Part shown: positions 25,860-35,162 of the stretch, piece after piece
How positions within the stretch are numbered: position 1 is the first letter of the stretch
Layout: every line of letters begins with the position of its first letter
Assembly (NCBI GenBank): GCA_963785075.1
Contig: CAWATW010000010.1
Coordinates: 540,724 to 604,723 of the forward strand
Origin: JAOUGY01 sp963785075
GTDB taxonomy: Bacteria > Actinomycetota > Acidimicrobiia > Spongiisociales > ZC4RG35
Direction: 5' to 3'
DNA length: 64,000 nt
The notes under the pieces: generated by a model
The model's database searches: none
What the model was told of the DNA's origin: nothing
The model's input: only the letters and a program-made list of their open reading frames with translations
Program-made: the position numbers and the translations under genes

Positions 25860-28184
25860 ATGCCAACGAAGACACCCACCCGCCGTGGGCAAAACGGGCG
25901 GAAGCGGGTGTCACAGAGCAAAACGACAACCAAGGGTCGGTCGACCGGAACTCGTGCGCGGCGGGCACCGGCGAAGACCTCGAAGGAACCGTCACGCTTC
26001 ACGCTGGGAGCGGTACGGGAGACTCTCCGAGAACGCCTCGGCCGTCAGGCCGACGACGTGTGGGGTCTCGTGCTGGTGGTCGCCGCCATCATCCTCATCC
26101 TCGGATTCATCGGCCAGGCCGGACCGGCCGGGCGTTTCCTCGACTCGGGTCTCACCCTGCTGTTCGGTGTCTGGGCGTTCGTCCTTCCCATCGTGCTCAT
26201 CGCCATCGGCTTGGCCCTCGCCCTCGGACGGAGGTCGGACGGGGCAGGTCGTCTGGTCGGCGGGTCTACGGCGATCTTCGTGGGATCGCTTGCCCTCTTT
26301 CACCTGCTGACCGGCGCCGAAGCCCTGTTCGACAATCTCGAGCAGGTGCGCGAGCGCGGGGGAGCGGTGGGTTCGCTCCTTGCGTTTCCACTGCGGCGCC
26401 TCCTGGGCACCTGGGGGGCCTTCGTGGTGCTGGTCGCAATCATTTCGCTCGGTGTCCTCGTGATGACCCGAACATCGGTCCGTGAGCTCTTCATCGCTGT
26501 GGGAGAGCTCAGCCGCAATCTGCGGGTTTTCGCCCGCACGGCCATGGTGAAGGGAACTGAGCCCGCGGCGGCCCCACCGGATCGACGACGCGCCCGGCAT
26601 CTGGCCCCCGAGGCCGCTCCCAAGCGCCAGCGGCCGAAGGACGAGCGGCCTTCGAAGCCCAAGGTCCAGAAGCCGAAGGCTCCCAAGACCGCTCCCGTGC
26701 CCATGCCGGTCCCGGAGCCAGTGGCCACCGGGGTGTATCGGTTGCCGCCATTGGAGCTGCTCGACTTCGGTGGCGGCGAGGACCACAACCGTCGCGCACT
26801 CGAGGAGACAGCCCGCGAGCTCGAGGAGACGCTTCGTCAGCACGGAGTGGATGCCAAGCTGACGAAGATCGTGCCCGGCCCGACGGTCACTCGTTACGAG
26901 ATCGAGCTTGCCGCCGGCGTCAAGGTGAACCGGGTTTCCAACCTGAGTCACGACATCGCCTACGCCCTCGGGACGCCGGACATTCGATTGCTCGTTCCCA
27001 TTCCCGGCAAGAGCGCGATCGGCGTCGAGGTTCCAAACCGCAAGCGGCGCTTGGTGAGTCTCGGCGACATCCTTCGGAGTGCTGAGGCCGCCAAGCAGGC
27101 CCACCCGCTCACGGTGGGTCTCGGCATGGACATCAATGGTGTCCCCAAGCTCCTCAATCTCTCGGAGCTGCCGCATGTGCTCATCGCCGGGGCCACCGGC
27201 GCCGGCAAGAGCTCGTGCATCAACTCGATCGTGACATCGCTGCTGATGCGCACCCACCCAGATGACGTCCGACTGATCATGGTCGACCCCAAGCGTGTCG
27301 AACTCGGTCAGTACAACGGGGTGCCGCATCTGCTGACGCGGGTCATCACCAACCCCAAGAAGGCCAACGACGCCTTGAAGTGGGCCGTGGCCGAGATGGA
27401 TCGCCGATACGACCTGCTCGCCGATGCCAAAGTGCGCGACATCACCGGCTATCGGGAGAAGCTCGACGCCGGGAACCTCGACCCGGAAGGTTTCGATCGG
27501 TTCCCGTTCATCGTCGTGATCGTGGACGAGCTCAACGACCTCATGATGGTCGCCGGACGAGAAGTGGAGGATTCGATCGTCCGCATCGCCCAGATGGCCA
27601 GGGCGGTCGGCATCCACCTCGTCCTGGCCACTCAGCGTCCATCCGTCAACGTCATCACCGGCGTCATCAAGGCCAACGTGCCTTCCCGGCTGGCGTTCAG
27701 CGTGGCGAGCCAGACCGACAGCCGCGTGGTCCTCGACTCCGCCGGAGCAGAGAAGCTGGTCGGCATGGGCGACATGCTCGTGGTCACCGCCAAGGAGCCT
27801 CGCCCCGCCCGGATCCAGGGATCGTGGGTAAGGGAGGAGGAGATCCATTCGGTCGTCGAATGGGTGCGAGCTCAGCAAGAGGCCAAGTACAAGGACAAGG
27901 AAGTGCTCGAGACCGCCCAGGCGGCCGCGGTGGCCGCAGCCGACGAGATCGACGACGAAGAGGAGCAGCTCGTTCGGCGGGCCATGGAAGAGGTGGTCCG
28001 GAGCCAACTCGGGTCGACGTCGATGCTGCAGCGCAAGCTCCGGATCGGGTTCGCCCGCGCCGGTCGCGTCATGGACATCCTCGAGCAGCGTGGAATCGTG
28101 GGCCCCTCCCTCGGGTCCAAGGCTCGCGAGGTGCTCGTCACCGAAGACGAGCTGGACGACCTACTGTCCCCGGCCACCGACTAG
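25860..28184 (+). CDS. ftsK: DNA translocase FtsK/SpoIIIE
   Basis: 774 residues. Septal DNA pump that segregates chromosome termini. Basic N terminus (1-55), four membrane helices (about 68-210: LVLVVAAIILILGFIG, LTLLFGVWAFVLPIVLIAIG, IFVGSLALFHLL, WGAFVVLVAIISLGVLVM), a Pro/Lys-rich linker (230-290), then the motor: alpha/beta domains with PGPTVTRYEIELAAGVKV, Walker A GATGAGKSS, VDPKRVELGQYNG, a Walker B-like FIVVIVDELNDLMM, and ATQRPSVNVITG. The C-terminal gamma winged helix has SMLQRKLRIGFARAGRVMD, which reads KOPS-like sites. Length is typical. In mycobacteria ftsK lies in the same dapA-recA neighbourhood. Confidence 0.95.
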   Translation: MPTKTPTRRGQNGRKRVSQSKTTTKGRSTGTRARRAPAKTSKEPSRFTLGAVRETLRERLGRQADDVWGLVLVVAAIILILGFIGQAGPAGRFLDSGLTLLFGVWAFVLPIVLIAIGLALALGRRSDGAGRLVGGSTAIFVGSLALFHLLTGAEALFDNLEQVRERGGAVGSLLAFPLRRLLGTWGAFVVLVAIISLGVLVMTRTSVRELFIAVGELSRNLRVFARTAMVKGTEPAAAPPDRRRARHLAPEAAPKRQRPKDERPSKPKVQKPKAPKTAPVPMPVPEPVATGVYRLPPLELLDFGGGEDHNRRALEETARELEETLRQHGVDAKLTKIVPGPTVTRYEIELAAGVKVNRVSNLSHDIAYALGTPDIRLLVPIPGKSAIGVEVPNRKRRLVSLGDILRSAEAAKQAHPLTVGLGMDINGVPKLLNLSELPHVLIAGATGAGKSSCINSIVTSLLMRTHPDDVRLIMVDPKRVELGQYNGVPHLLTRVITNPKKANDALKWAVAEMDRRYDLLADAKVRDITGYREKLDAGNLDPEGFDRFPFIVVIVDELNDLMMVAGREVEDSIVRIAQMARAVGIHLVLATQRPSVNVITGVIKANVPSRLAFSVASQTDSRVVLDSAGAEKLVGMGDMLVVTAKEPRPARIQGSWVREEEIHSVVEWVRAQQEAKYKDKEVLETAQAAAVAAADEIDDEEEQLVRRAMEEVVRSQLGSTSMLQRKLRIGFARAGRVMDILEQRGIVGPSLGSKAREVLVTEDELDDLLSPATD

Positions 28185-28197
28185 CAGCCGGTCTCCG

Positions 28198-28280
28198 GTC
28201 CCCAGTCCCCAGTCCCCCGCCAATGGCGTCACTCGTTCAGGATGCGGGCGGGGGTCCGGCTCCTCGCTCCTCGCTCCTCG
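28198..28280 (+). repeat. Two short heptanucleotide tandem repeats after ftsK
   Basis: GTCCCCA-type units are repeated about three times at 28,198-28,218, and CTCCTCG three times exactly at 28,260-28,280. Both lie in the 161-bp gap between ftsK and the E1-alpha gene. Short tandem units like these slip easily during replication and could vary in copy number. Confidence 0.6.
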
Positions 28281-28345
28281 CCGGTGAGCCGCGAGTCGGC
28301 CGACCCGACAGACCCAGAGCGGGTCAGCAACCAGTTACGCTACGA

Positions 28346-29386
28346 ATGCCACCCATGCGTCAGATCCTCACACCGTCAGGCGACCTCGTCGGCGACCCCC
28401 CGCTGGACCTCGATATGACCTCCCGCTTGTACCGGGCGATGGTGTTCGCGCGGCTCTTCGACCGAAAGGCCACCGCGCTCCAGAAACAGGGCCGGCTCGC
28501 CACCTACGCACCATACGAAGGACAGGAGGCCGCCCAGGTCGGGAGCGCAGCGGCCCTGGCCGTCGACGACTGGGTGGTCGCCACCTATCGGGACGCAGCC
28601 GCAATGTGGATGCAGGGCTACCCGCTCGAGTTGTTGCTCGCCGGCCGCACTGGCGACGAGCGCGGGGGATCGCCGCCCGAGCCCGTCAATGTGCTTCCCC
28701 CTTCGATCACGGTGGGCGGGCACATGGTGCATGCAGTCGGTCTTGCCTGGGCAGAGAGGCTTCAGGGATCCGACCGGATCGCCATGACCTACTTCGGAGA
28801 CGGGGCGACCTCCGAGGGAGATTTCCACGAGGCGATGAACTTCGCAGGGGTGTACGACGTCGGATGCGTCTTCTTGTGCCAGAACAACGGTTGGGCCATT
28901 TCGATGCCTCGAGACGCCCAGACGGCATCGGAGACGATCGCGGTGAAGGCACTCGGCTACGGAATGCAGGGCATTCAGGTCGACGGCAACGATCTGTTCG
29001 CGGTGTACGCAACGGCTTCGGCGGCGGCCGAGCAGGCGAGACGAGGGGACGGACCGACCCTGATCGAAGCGATCACCTATCGCGTGGGGCCGCACACCAC
29101 CGCCGACGATCCGTCCCGCTATCGCAGTGCCGATGATGGCGCAGCCTGGGCGATCCGGGACCCTCTCGAGAGGGTGCGCATCTATCTGTCCGAACGAGAC
29201 CGGTGGGACGAGGATTGGCAGGCTGAGATCGAGGCGGCAGCCGTCGCCGAGATCGAGGCGGCCGTCGCATCGGCCGAATCGCTGCCCGAGCCGAGCGCCG
29301 GGGCGATGTTCGATGCCATGTTTGCCGAGCTCCCCCCGATCATGGCCGAACAGCGCAAATGGGCCATGGAGGATGAGGACCTGTGA
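28346..29386 (+). CDS. pdhA: Pyruvate/branched-chain 2-oxoacid dehydrogenase E1 alpha
   Basis: 346 residues (or 343 from a second ATG). Thiamine-diphosphate-dependent E1 alpha chain: substrate-side YAPYEGQEAAQVGSA near residue 55, VATYRDAAAMWMQG near 80, the ThDP motif GDGATSEGDFHEAMNFAGVY near 153 with QNNGWAIS, and the phosphorylation-loop-like VGPHTTADDPSRYR near 250. First gene of an E1 alpha-E1 beta-E2 operon: its stop overlaps the E1 beta GTG. The substrate (pyruvate or branched-chain oxoacid) cannot be decided from sequence alone. YRVGPHTTADDPSRYR-type loops occur in both. No E3 (lipoamide dehydrogenase) gene is nearby. Confidence 0.9.
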   Translation: MPPMRQILTPSGDLVGDPPLDLDMTSRLYRAMVFARLFDRKATALQKQGRLATYAPYEGQEAAQVGSAAALAVDDWVVATYRDAAAMWMQGYPLELLLAGRTGDERGGSPPEPVNVLPPSITVGGHMVHAVGLAWAERLQGSDRIAMTYFGDGATSEGDFHEAMNFAGVYDVGCVFLCQNNGWAISMPRDAQTASETIAVKALGYGMQGIQVDGNDLFAVYATASAAAEQARRGDGPTLIEAITYRVGPHTTADDPSRYRSADDGAAWAIRDPLERVRIYLSERDRWDEDWQAEIEAAAVAEIEAAVASAESLPEPSAGAMFDAMFAELPPIMAEQRKWAMEDEDL

Positions 29387-30360
29387 CGGTTCGTACGCTC
29401 GCCCAGGCGCTGAATCGAGCGATGGACCAGGCGCTCGCCGACCTGCCGGATGTGATCGTGATGGGCGAGGACGTCGGCCGGACCGGTGGGGTGTTCCGGA
29501 TCACCGACGGCCTTCAGGCGAGGCACGGTGAAGAGCGGGTGATCGACACCCCGGTCGCCGAGTCGGGCATCGTGGGCGTCGGTCTCGGCATGGCCATCGC
29601 CGGTCTCCGTCCGGTGCTCGAGCTCCAGTTCATGGGCTTTTCGTACCCGGCCTTCGACCAGATCATCAATCACGTCGCCCGAATGCGGCACCGGTCGCGG
29701 CATCGGTTCACCGCCCCTCTCGTCATCCGGATCCCATACGGAGGCGGCATCGGGGCGGCCGAGCATCACTCGGAGTCGGCCGAGGCGATCTACGCTCACA
29801 CGCCCGGGCTGAAGGTGGTCGTGCCGTCCCGCCCGGGCGATGGAGCCGGACTGCTCCGGACTGCGATCGAGGATCCCGATCCCGTGATCTTCCTCGAACC
29901 CATCCGTCTGTACCGTTCCGTCAAGGAGGATCTGCCCGATGTCGTGGACACCGTTCCCATCGGAGCGGCATCGGTGGAGCGAGTCGGCGACGACGTGACC
30001 ATGATCTCGTGGGGCGCGATGATCCGCGAGGTGCGGATGGCAGCCGAACAGCTCGCAGGCGAGGGCATCGAGACCGAGGTCATCGACCTGCGGAGCCTCG
30101 TACCACTGGACGTTGCCACCTTGATGGCCTCGGTCGAACGGACAGGCCGGGCGGTGGTGGTCCACGAAGCGCCGCGGACAGCCGGGTTCGGGGCCGAGAT
30201 CGCAGCCCAGATCCAGGAGCGGTGCCTGTATCACCTCGATGCACCGGTGGCTCGGGTCACCGGCTACGACACGATCTTTCCGCTCAAGCGCTCGGAGCAC
30301 CACTACCTGCCGAGTGTCGAGCGCATCACGAACGCCGCTCGTATGGTGGTCCACAGCTGA
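29383..30360 (+). CDS. pdhB: 2-oxoacid dehydrogenase E1 beta
   Basis: 325 residues from a GTG overlapping the E1 alpha stop by 4 bp. Features: VMGEDVGRTGGVFRITDGL near 27, DTPVAESGIVGVGLGMAIAG near 56 (ThDP activation Glu), ELQFMGFSYPAFDQIINHVA near 80, PYGGGIGAAEHHSES near 119, TPGLKVVVPSRPGD, and a transketolase C-terminal domain with TEVIDLRSLVPLDVAT. It forms the alpha2-beta2 E1 with the preceding gene and donates the acyl group to the lipoyl domain of E2, encoded 39 bp downstream. Confidence 0.93.
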   Translation: MTVRTLAQALNRAMDQALADLPDVIVMGEDVGRTGGVFRITDGLQARHGEERVIDTPVAESGIVGVGLGMAIAGLRPVLELQFMGFSYPAFDQIINHVARMRHRSRHRFTAPLVIRIPYGGGIGAAEHHSESAEAIYAHTPGLKVVVPSRPGDGAGLLRTAIEDPDPVIFLEPIRLYRSVKEDLPDVVDTVPIGAASVERVGDDVTMISWGAMIREVRMAAEQLAGEGIETEVIDLRSLVPLDVATLMASVERTGRAVVVHEAPRTAGFGAEIAAQIQERCLYHLDAPVARVTGYDTIFPLKRSEHHYLPSVERITNAARMVVHS

Positions 30361-30399
30361 TGACCGAGCACCGACGACACCCCATGAAGGACGAGACCC

Positions 30400-31647
30400 G
30401 TGGCTAGAGAGTTCCGGCTCCCCGACATCGGCGAAGGCCTGACCGAAGCCGAGATCGTCCGGTGGCACGTTGCCGTCGGCGAAACGGTTGCGGTGGATCA
30501 GACGATCGTCGAGGTCGAAACCGACAAGGCGGTCGTGGAGATTCCGTCCCCGTTCGGCGGCGTGGTGGTTCGACACGGGGGTGACGAAGGCGAGGTGCTC
30601 GCCGTCGGCGCCGTGCTCGTCGTCATCGCCGAGCCCGACGAGGATGCTCCGGCCGACGACGCTCGGTCTCCCGCCGAGGTGGCACCCATCGTGGGGACCC
30701 TGACGTCGGAGGCGGTGGACCTGACCCGACCCGATCCGGCCGCCGCCACCGGGCCCGGCGCCCGACCGTCGGCGCTGCCACTGGTCCGCAAGCTGGCCCG
30801 GGACCTGGGCGTCGACATCGATGCCATCGAGGGGACCGGTCCAGGTGGCCGGATCACCCGCGAGGACGTGACGTCCGCCGTTGATGCTCAGGGCGTGTCT
30901 GCCGGATCGTCGACACCGCCGCCTTCTCCGCTCGACGCGGCGCCGGTCGCCGGCGCACGACCAACCACGGAGGGCGAACGACGACCGATGTCGAGGCTCC
31001 GTCGAACGATTGCGGCGAACATGAGCCGCAGCTGGTCGGAGATTCCCCACGTGACCACGTTCGACCAGGTGGACGCCGGCCGGTTGCTCGAAGTGCGCTC
31101 CGCGCTCGCCAAGCGTCACGGCACCGCAGTGCCCCTCGATGCCCTCGTGGTCGCAGCGGTCGCTCCCGCACTCCGGGCCTTTCCGTCGTTCAACGCGTCG
31201 CTCGACGGCGACGACATCGTGCTGCATGGATCGATCGACATCGGGGTCGCAGTCGACACCGACCAGGGGTTGATGGTGGCTGTCATCAAGGACGCCGGGA
31301 ACCGGGATGTGATCGGGCTCGCGGCCGAGATCGTACGGCTCGCCGAGGGTGCGAAGGCTCGGACCCTGGAGCCCTCGGAACTGACCGGGCAGACCTTCAC
31401 GGTGTCGAACATCGGCGCGGTCGGGGGAGGCCTGGGCACGCCCATCGTGCCTCATGGCACGGTCGGCATCCTGTCGGTCGGTCGTGCGGTCGACACGCCA
31501 GTGGCGAGGGACGGGCAGGTCGACATCGCCAAGCAGATGCCCCTCTCGCTCTCCTATGACCACCGTGTGATCGACGGAGGGGAGGGTCGTCGCTTCATGG
31601 CGATGCTGATCGAGAACCTCGAACAGCCCGCGCTGTTCCTCGTCTGA
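30400..31647 (+). CDS. pdhC: Dihydrolipoamide acyltransferase (E2)
   Basis: 415 residues from a GTG. Single lipoyl domain at 1-80 with the lipoylated Lys in VEVETDKAVVEI, a flexible Ala/Pro linker, a peripheral-subunit-binding domain near 125-160 (ALPLVRKLARDLGVDIDAIEG, then GTGPGGRITREDV), a second linker, and the catalytic domain with RRTIAANMSRSW, TVSNIGAVGGGLGTP and active-site SYDHRVIDGGEGRRF near 386. One lipoyl domain is typical of branched-chain or actinobacterial E2. The E3 partner must come from elsewhere on the chromosome. Confidence 0.93.
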   Translation: MAREFRLPDIGEGLTEAEIVRWHVAVGETVAVDQTIVEVETDKAVVEIPSPFGGVVVRHGGDEGEVLAVGAVLVVIAEPDEDAPADDARSPAEVAPIVGTLTSEAVDLTRPDPAAATGPGARPSALPLVRKLARDLGVDIDAIEGTGPGGRITREDVTSAVDAQGVSAGSSTPPPSPLDAAPVAGARPTTEGERRPMSRLRRTIAANMSRSWSEIPHVTTFDQVDAGRLLEVRSALAKRHGTAVPLDALVVAAVAPALRAFPSFNASLDGDDIVLHGSIDIGVAVDTDQGLMVAVIKDAGNRDVIGLAAEIVRLAEGAKARTLEPSELTGQTFTVSNIGAVGGGLGTPIVPHGTVGILSVGRAVDTPVARDGQVDIAKQMPLSLSYDHRVIDGGEGRRFMAMLIENLEQPALFLV

Positions 31648-31681
31648 GCGGTCCTACCGTAGACCGCGTCTCGGCGACCCG

Positions 31682-31987
31682 TCAGGTCATGTCGCGGTCG
31701 CGCAGAATCGACGACATCTTGCGTCTCAGGAGCGGCGGTCCGCTGGTGAGCCCACAAGCGAGGGCGAACTCGGCGTCGTCGGAGATGTCGAGGATCACCT
31801 CCTCCCCGTCGGCCTGAAGATGGAACCCGTCCTCGCGGGCGTTGATCCGCACCGCCGAACGAGGCCAGTATCCGAGATCGCCCGAACGAGCCCGCAATGA
31901 GATGGTCTCGTCGGTCAGGTCGATCAAAACGCTGAGTCCCGGCCCTGGCTCACCGGGCATGCGCAACGATCCGTCGAACGTCTTCAT
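31682..31987 (-). CDS. Conserved hypothetical protein, about 100 residues
   Basis: 101 residues, no membrane helix or signal. It begins MKTFDGSLRMPGEPGPGLSV and is beta-rich with alternating hydrophobics (LIDLTDETISLRARSGD, SAVRINAREDGFHLQADGEE, VILDISDDAEFALACGL). I do not recognise it by name, but similar short proteins occur in Acidimicrobiia. It starts 31 bp after the RamB-like gene stop on the same strand and could be co-transcribed. It converges on the E2 gene. Confidence 0.6.
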   Translation of the reverse strand: MKTFDGSLRMPGEPGPGLSVLIDLTDETISLRARSGDLGYWPRSAVRINAREDGFHLQADGEEVILDISDDAEFALACGLTSGPPLLRRKMSSILRDRDMT

Positions 31988-32018
31988 GTCCTGTCTCCTA
32001 CCCGCTCTGGCCTACAGG

Positions 32019-33458
32019 CTATTCGCTGTACGCGTCCGCGGAAGGGTCTTCGTCGTCGGCGTGGCGAACCAGGAACTCGGCGATGGTCGCGTCTTCGATC
32101 GTGGGAAGCCCCGGGGAGAGCAGGGCGACGAGTCGGTGCTGGGCGCGGGCGGTGTGTCCGGTACCGCCCAGTTCGACCCTCGAACAGCACGTCGGTGCCG
32201 GGCAGGTCGATCGAACATGGGTGTTGGTCCTCCGACCGCGGAACAGCCGAGCGTCTTCGAATCGAACGCCGACCGTGAACGCATGCCCCGACAGGTCGGC
32301 GGCGATGTGGGTCGAGCACCAGTAGGAGCCGCCGGGAGTGTCGGTGAACTGGTGGTGAATAGCGAACTTGTCGGCAGAGGAGAAGGCGGCCCTCGCACCC
32401 CATTTCCTGCACAGCTGCTGGCCTTCGCTCCCGCCCTCGGCATCGGCCGGCAGTGGTACCCCGTCGTTTGCGTAGGCCTTCCAGATCGTTCCGTCGCCAT
32501 CCGATCGAATGAAATGTGCGGGCACTCCGAAGTGACGGGTCACGAGGTTCGTGAACCGCTGGGCGGCCATCTCATAGGAAACGTAGAACTGCTCTTTCAC
32601 ATCTTCGACGGACAAGTCACGGTCACGGTGTGCGTCACGCAGGAAGGACACCGCCGAAGGCTCCGGGACGAGAACCGCTGATGCGAAGTACGCCGATTCG
32701 AGTCGCTGGACCAGCAGCTCGCGCGCCGATCGCGGTGGCGTGTGGCCGAGGATCATGGCACCGGCCGTCTGCAAGAGCGCCTTCCTGGCCTGGCGGGTGC
32801 GGAGCTCGTTTCGTTGGGGCAGGTAGATCCGTTTCCGCTCGGGGTCCACCACCGAACGCACCGTCGCCGGAATGTCGTCGACGAACCGAACGCGGTAACC
32901 GAGCGACGAGACCAGGTCGGTCACGTGCCTGCCCGTGAGGGGCCCGGGACCGTTGTATCCGGCGGCCCGCAGGGCATCGAGCGCCGCCTCCTCGACGTGG
33001 CCGAGATACCCATCGGTCTTGCGGAGCATCCGCGTCACCTCACCGTTGGCTGCCCGGATCTCGTCTGTGCCGGCCGCCCTGTGTTCTTCGCGGCCGGTGA
33101 TCTGGTCGAACAAGGCGATGATGTGTTCGATCGCCTCGTCGGGGAGCCGGGCGGATGCCTTGAGGTAGGGGAGTCCCAGCTCGTCGTAGCGCGGATGTGC
33201 CTGAGCTCGTTCGAGTGCGATCTCCAGGCGGGCCCGTCGGTTCGGCGGTTCGGGCTCGAGGAGCTCGGTGACCGAGACCCCGAGCGCCTCGGCCATCCCG
33301 TTGATCTGGCTCAGCTTGGGCTCGCGCTTGCCGTTTTCGACGAGTGAGAGATATGGGGCCGGACGACCGATGACGGCGCCCAGTTGCTCGAGCGTGAGGC
33401 CGCGCCGCTTCCGGAAGTGGCGCAGTCTCTGTCCGAAGACGATGGGATCGATGGTCAC
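32019..33458 (-). CDS. ramB: RamB/PrpC-type transcriptional regulator (XRE HTH with IrrE-like and DUF2083 regions)
   Basis: 479 residues from the GTG giving MTIDPIVFGQRLRHFRKRRG. This length matches mycobacterial and corynebacterial RamB. An XRE helix-turn-helix spans about 12-65 (LTLEQLGAVIGRPAPYLSLVEN). The central part has the divergent IrrE/ImmA-like region and SYEMAAQRFTNLVTRHFGVP, and the C terminus has the cysteine-bearing short-chain fatty acyl regulator domain (QLCRKWGARAAF, RSTCPAPTCCSRVELGG). RamB controls the glyoxylate bypass in Corynebacterium and Mycobacterium, and here the gene is directly divergent from aceB-aceA, strongly supporting that role. It probably binds the intervening 114 bp. 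Confidence 0.88.
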   Translation of the reverse strand: MTIDPIVFGQRLRHFRKRRGLTLEQLGAVIGRPAPYLSLVENGKREPKLSQINGMAEALGVSVTELLEPEPPNRRARLEIALERAQAHPRYDELGLPYLKASARLPDEAIEHIIALFDQITGREEHRAAGTDEIRAANGEVTRMLRKTDGYLGHVEEAALDALRAAGYNGPGPLTGRHVTDLVSSLGYRVRFVDDIPATVRSVVDPERKRIYLPQRNELRTRQARKALLQTAGAMILGHTPPRSARELLVQRLESAYFASAVLVPEPSAVSFLRDAHRDRDLSVEDVKEQFYVSYEMAAQRFTNLVTRHFGVPAHFIRSDGDGTIWKAYANDGVPLPADAEGGSEGQQLCRKWGARAAFSSADKFAIHHQFTDTPGGSYWCSTHIAADLSGHAFTVGVRFEDARLFRGRRTNTHVRSTCPAPTCCSRVELGGTGHTARAQHRLVALLSPGLPTIEDATIAEFLVRHADDEDPSADAYSE

Positions 33459-33572
33459 AACAAATGCCCGAACATCAGCGATTACGAAAGATAGCAGGTT
33501 CTTAGCCGGGGGAAGCCCGGACAGAATGCAAGTATTGCGAAACAATGCGCTAACCAACGAGTTTGGAGATTC
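33459..33572. promoter_or_regulatory. Divergent control region of ramB and aceBA
   Basis: The 114 bp between the two starts are more AT-rich than the surroundings. Around 33,533-33,550 lie two similar half-sites, ATTGCGAAA and AATGCGC, and GCATTTGTTG lies on the minus side near 33,465. These resemble the TTTGCAAA-like RamB operator only loosely. The aceB ribosome-binding site is GGAG at about 33,565. Operator assignment is inference from context. Confidence 0.4.
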
Positions 33573-35129
33573 ATGACTGCAGCAACCCTCACATCACCGG
33601 TGCCCGGCGACGGTGGCGACGTGCTCCGCCCCGAGGTTCTGCAATTCGTGGCGGACCTCCAGCGCCGCTTCGGGCCGCGACGCGCAGAGCTGCTGGCACG
33701 GCGTCGAGAGCGCAGGGCTCGGATCGAGGCCGGGGAGCTACCCGACTTCTTGGAGGAGACCAGGGGAGTCCGCGAGTCGGACTGGACCATCGATCCGGTT
33801 CCTCCGCCGCTCCAAGACCGCAGGGTCGAGATCACCGGTCCCGTCGATCGCAAGATGATGATCAACGCGCTCAACTCGGGGGCATCGATCTTCATGGCCG
33901 ACTTCGAGGATGCATCCACGCCGTCATGGGACAATCTCGTCTCCGGTCAGGCCAACCTGGTGGAGGCCTACCGGCGAACCCTTTCGCTCGACACCGGCGA
34001 GAAGTCCTACACGCTCGACGATGAGATCGCGACGCTGGTCGTGAGACCGCGCGGGTGGCACCTGCCCGAAAAGCACGTCCTCGTGGACGGCGAGGCCATG
34101 TCCGGCTCACTGTTCGACTTCGGGGTCTACGCGATGAACGGCGGAGCCGCAGCCATCGAGGCCGGCCTCGGGCCGTATTTCTACCTGCCGAAACTCGAGA
34201 GCCATCTCGAGGCTCGGCTGTGGAACGACGTGTTCACCTTCACCGAAGACCGGCTCGGATGGGAATCGGGAGTCATCAAGGCCACCGTCCTCATCGAGAC
34301 CATCCTCGCTGCGTTCGAGATGGACGAGATCCTGTACGAGCTTCGCACCCATGCAGCCGGCCTCAACGCCGGACGCTGGGATTACATCTTCTCGGTGATC
34401 AAGACCTTCCGATCCGACCCGACCATGGTCCTGCCCGACCGATCCCAGGTCACCATGACGGTGCCCTTCATGCGGGCCTACACCGACCTTCAGGTGGCCA
34501 CCTGTCACCGCCGCAAGGCTCACGCCATCGGCGGCATGTCGGCATTCATCCCGAACCGCCGCAACCCGGAGGTCACCGAGCGTGCGCTCGCCAAGGTCAC
34601 CGAGGACAAGCGACGAGAAGCCGAGCAGGGATGTGATGGCACGTGGGTGGCTCACCCCGATCTCGTCGAGGTGGCCAAGGCCGAGTTCGACAAGGTGTTG
34701 GGAGACCGCCCGAACCAGGTGTCCAAGCAACTCGATGTCCATGTTGCGGCCCAGGACATCCTCGACCTCACCGTCGAAGGCGGGTATGTGAGCGAGGATG
34801 GCCTCCGGGCCAACGTGTCCGTCGGCATCCGCTACCTCGCTTCGTGGCTCGCCGGCCAGGGGGCAGCGGCGATCGACGATCTCATGGAGGACGCGGCCAC
34901 GGCCGAGATATCACGGTCCCAGATCTGGCAGTGGGTGCACCATGGGGTGGCCCTCTCCGATGGCCGCCCCGTCACCGAGGAGCTCGTCCGGCGGATCGCC
35001 GACGAAGAGACCGCAGGGCTCGACGACGTACCGCATCTGGCCGAGGCCCGGAAGGTCTTCGAAGAGGTTGCGCTCGGTGACGGCTTCCCCGAGTTCCTCA
35101 CCCTCCCGGCATACGACCACATCGCCTGA
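33573..35129 (+). CDS. aceB: Malate synthase A
   Basis: 518 residues. Condenses glyoxylate with acetyl-CoA in the glyoxylate shunt. Diagnostic segments: SGASIFMADFEDASTPSWDN near 110 (metal Glu/Asp), RGWHLPEKHVLVDGEAMSGS near 165, LPKLESHLEARLWNDVF, RWDYIFSVIKTF near 268, and CHRRKAHAIGGMSAFIP near 309. Form A by length (about 530), unlike GlcB/form G (about 720). aceA follows 33 bp downstream, so they form an operon, divergent from the RamB-like gene. It is presumably induced on acetate or fatty acids. Confidence 0.95.
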   Translation: MTAATLTSPVPGDGGDVLRPEVLQFVADLQRRFGPRRAELLARRRERRARIEAGELPDFLEETRGVRESDWTIDPVPPPLQDRRVEITGPVDRKMMINALNSGASIFMADFEDASTPSWDNLVSGQANLVEAYRRTLSLDTGEKSYTLDDEIATLVVRPRGWHLPEKHVLVDGEAMSGSLFDFGVYAMNGGAAAIEAGLGPYFYLPKLESHLEARLWNDVFTFTEDRLGWESGVIKATVLIETILAAFEMDEILYELRTHAAGLNAGRWDYIFSVIKTFRSDPTMVLPDRSQVTMTVPFMRAYTDLQVATCHRRKAHAIGGMSAFIPNRRNPEVTERALAKVTEDKRREAEQGCDGTWVAHPDLVEVAKAEFDKVLGDRPNQVSKQLDVHVAAQDILDLTVEGGYVSEDGLRANVSVGIRYLASWLAGQGAAAIDDLMEDAATAEISRSQIWQWVHHGVALSDGRPVTEELVRRIADEETAGLDDVPHLAEARKVFEEVALGDGFPEFLTLPAYDHIA

Positions 35130-35162
35130 CCTCTCGACACACACGACACACAGGAGCAACAA

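Noticed and set aside
25992..28007. Long minus-strand ORF opposite ftsK
   Set aside because: His/Asp/Gly-rich shadow of a well-defined FtsK frame.
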